From Pollutimonas subterranea (GTDB taxonomy: Bacteria > Pseudomonadota > Gammaproteobacteria > Burkholderiales > Burkholderiaceae_B), in assembly GCF_002849655.1 (NCBI RefSeq), contig NZ_PDNW01000004.1:243220-307219 (forward strand): a stretch of DNA of 64,000 nucleotides. Direction: 5' to 3'. Shown here piece after piece: positions 63,794 to 64,000 of this stretch. A program made the translations under genes and the position numbers. The first letter of the stretch is position 1. Every line of letters starts with the position of its first letter. The notes under the pieces are model-generated. The model was given only the letters and a program-made list of their open reading frames with translations, had not been told where the DNA came from and searched no databases.

Positions 63794-64000
63794 GTGAAGG
63801 AGTGGGTAGTGATACACAAGATCAAAGGGCTGTATGACCGGGGCAAGGGGCTGTCGATCCGTGCCATTAGTCGGGAACTGAGCATCTCGCGCAATACGGT
63901 GCGTAAGTATTTGCAGTTGGAAGAGAAGCAAATCAGCGCCTACAAGGATGACGGGTCGCGCCACAAGCACCTGGACGCGCATCGGGATTTTCTGATCCAC
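63794..64000 (+). CDS. istA: IS21 transposase IstA, N-terminal part
   Basis: 69 codons to the window edge. GTG at 63794 (GGGAGCG upstream) starts KEWVVIHKIKGLYDRGKGLSIRAISRELSISRNTVRKYLQ, the IstA helix-turn-helix that binds the terminal repeats. The DDE catalytic domain is beyond the window. Confidence 0.88.
   Translation, partial: MKEWVVIHKIKGLYDRGKGLSIRAISRELSISRNTVRKYLQLEEKQISAYKDDGSRHKHLDAHRDFLIH

Larger units (their letters stand above)
63674..64000 (+). mobile_element. IS21-family insertion sequence, left part
   Basis: The element seems to begin with TGTTAATGG at 63674, right where the MFS reading frame is broken, and contains terminal 24-bp direct repeats followed by the istA start. 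It runs off the window end; istB and the right terminus are not visible. Target duplication cannot be checked. Confidence 0.85.

Overview
The window looks like a chromosomal segment from a betaproteobacterium of the Alcaligenaceae type (Bordetella, Achromobacter or Pusillimonas relatives). The basis is a fairly high GC content, a complete betaproteobacterial-style nar respiratory locus, and above all nine periplasmic Bug-type (TctC-like) solute receptors in 64 kb, none with a TctA/TctB membrane partner nearby. I see no rRNA, tRNA, CRISPR array or phage genes.

Layout. 1-339: tail of a ketoacyl-synthase-like gene. 401-859: a yeast-type (FCY1-like) cytosine deaminase. 875-12616: a CoA-dependent catabolic island with a PimC/PimD-like acyl-CoA dehydrogenase pair, CaiB CoA-transferase, MaoC hydratase, SDR, a DUF35 protein coupled to a thiolase-like protein without the nucleophilic Cys, an ScoAB/PcaIJ-type CoA-transferase and three Bug receptors. 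12673-13039: a rearrangement scar. 13041-14532: a spermidine-synthase-like protein and a frameshifted MEKHLA gene. 14645-19409: a compact unit of AhpD-like protein, acyl-CoA-dehydrogenase-like flavoprotein, a 54-residue rubredoxin and a sulfonate/nitrate-type ABC importer; its function is unknown to me and it is the best candidate for an undescribed system. 19431-21676: pirin, cupin and a PIN/Phd toxin-antitoxin pair.

21745-38848: molybdate uptake (modABC, with a divergent modE-like regulator and a nested palindromic operator) next to the molybdoenzyme that would use it: narK1-narK2-narGHJI-ppiC-(frameshifted carbonic anhydrase)-narX-narL, all on the minus strand. 39156-49180: small-acid catabolic units, each with a Bug receptor: Bug-tautomerase and Bug-cupin-HpaI aldolase around an IclR regulator, with two copies of one inverted repeat predicting a shared regulon; then LysR / Bug-CaiB-CitE.

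49236-53650: two related sequences, one an intact secreted-protein gene and one an internally deleted relic, flank an MBL hydrolase/LysR pair and a YqjH/YqjI-like ferric reductase-PadR pair. 53701-61898: hydroxyacid dehydrogenase with Bug and LysR, a ThDP enzyme, and a GalB/GalC-like hydratase-aldolase pair with Bug and a divergent IclR regulator. 61949-64000: a BrnT-like toxin-antitoxin pair, a 37-codon ORF coupled to an MFS gene, and an IS21-family element that cuts that MFS gene and runs off the end. Functions are inferred from motifs read by eye; no database search was run.
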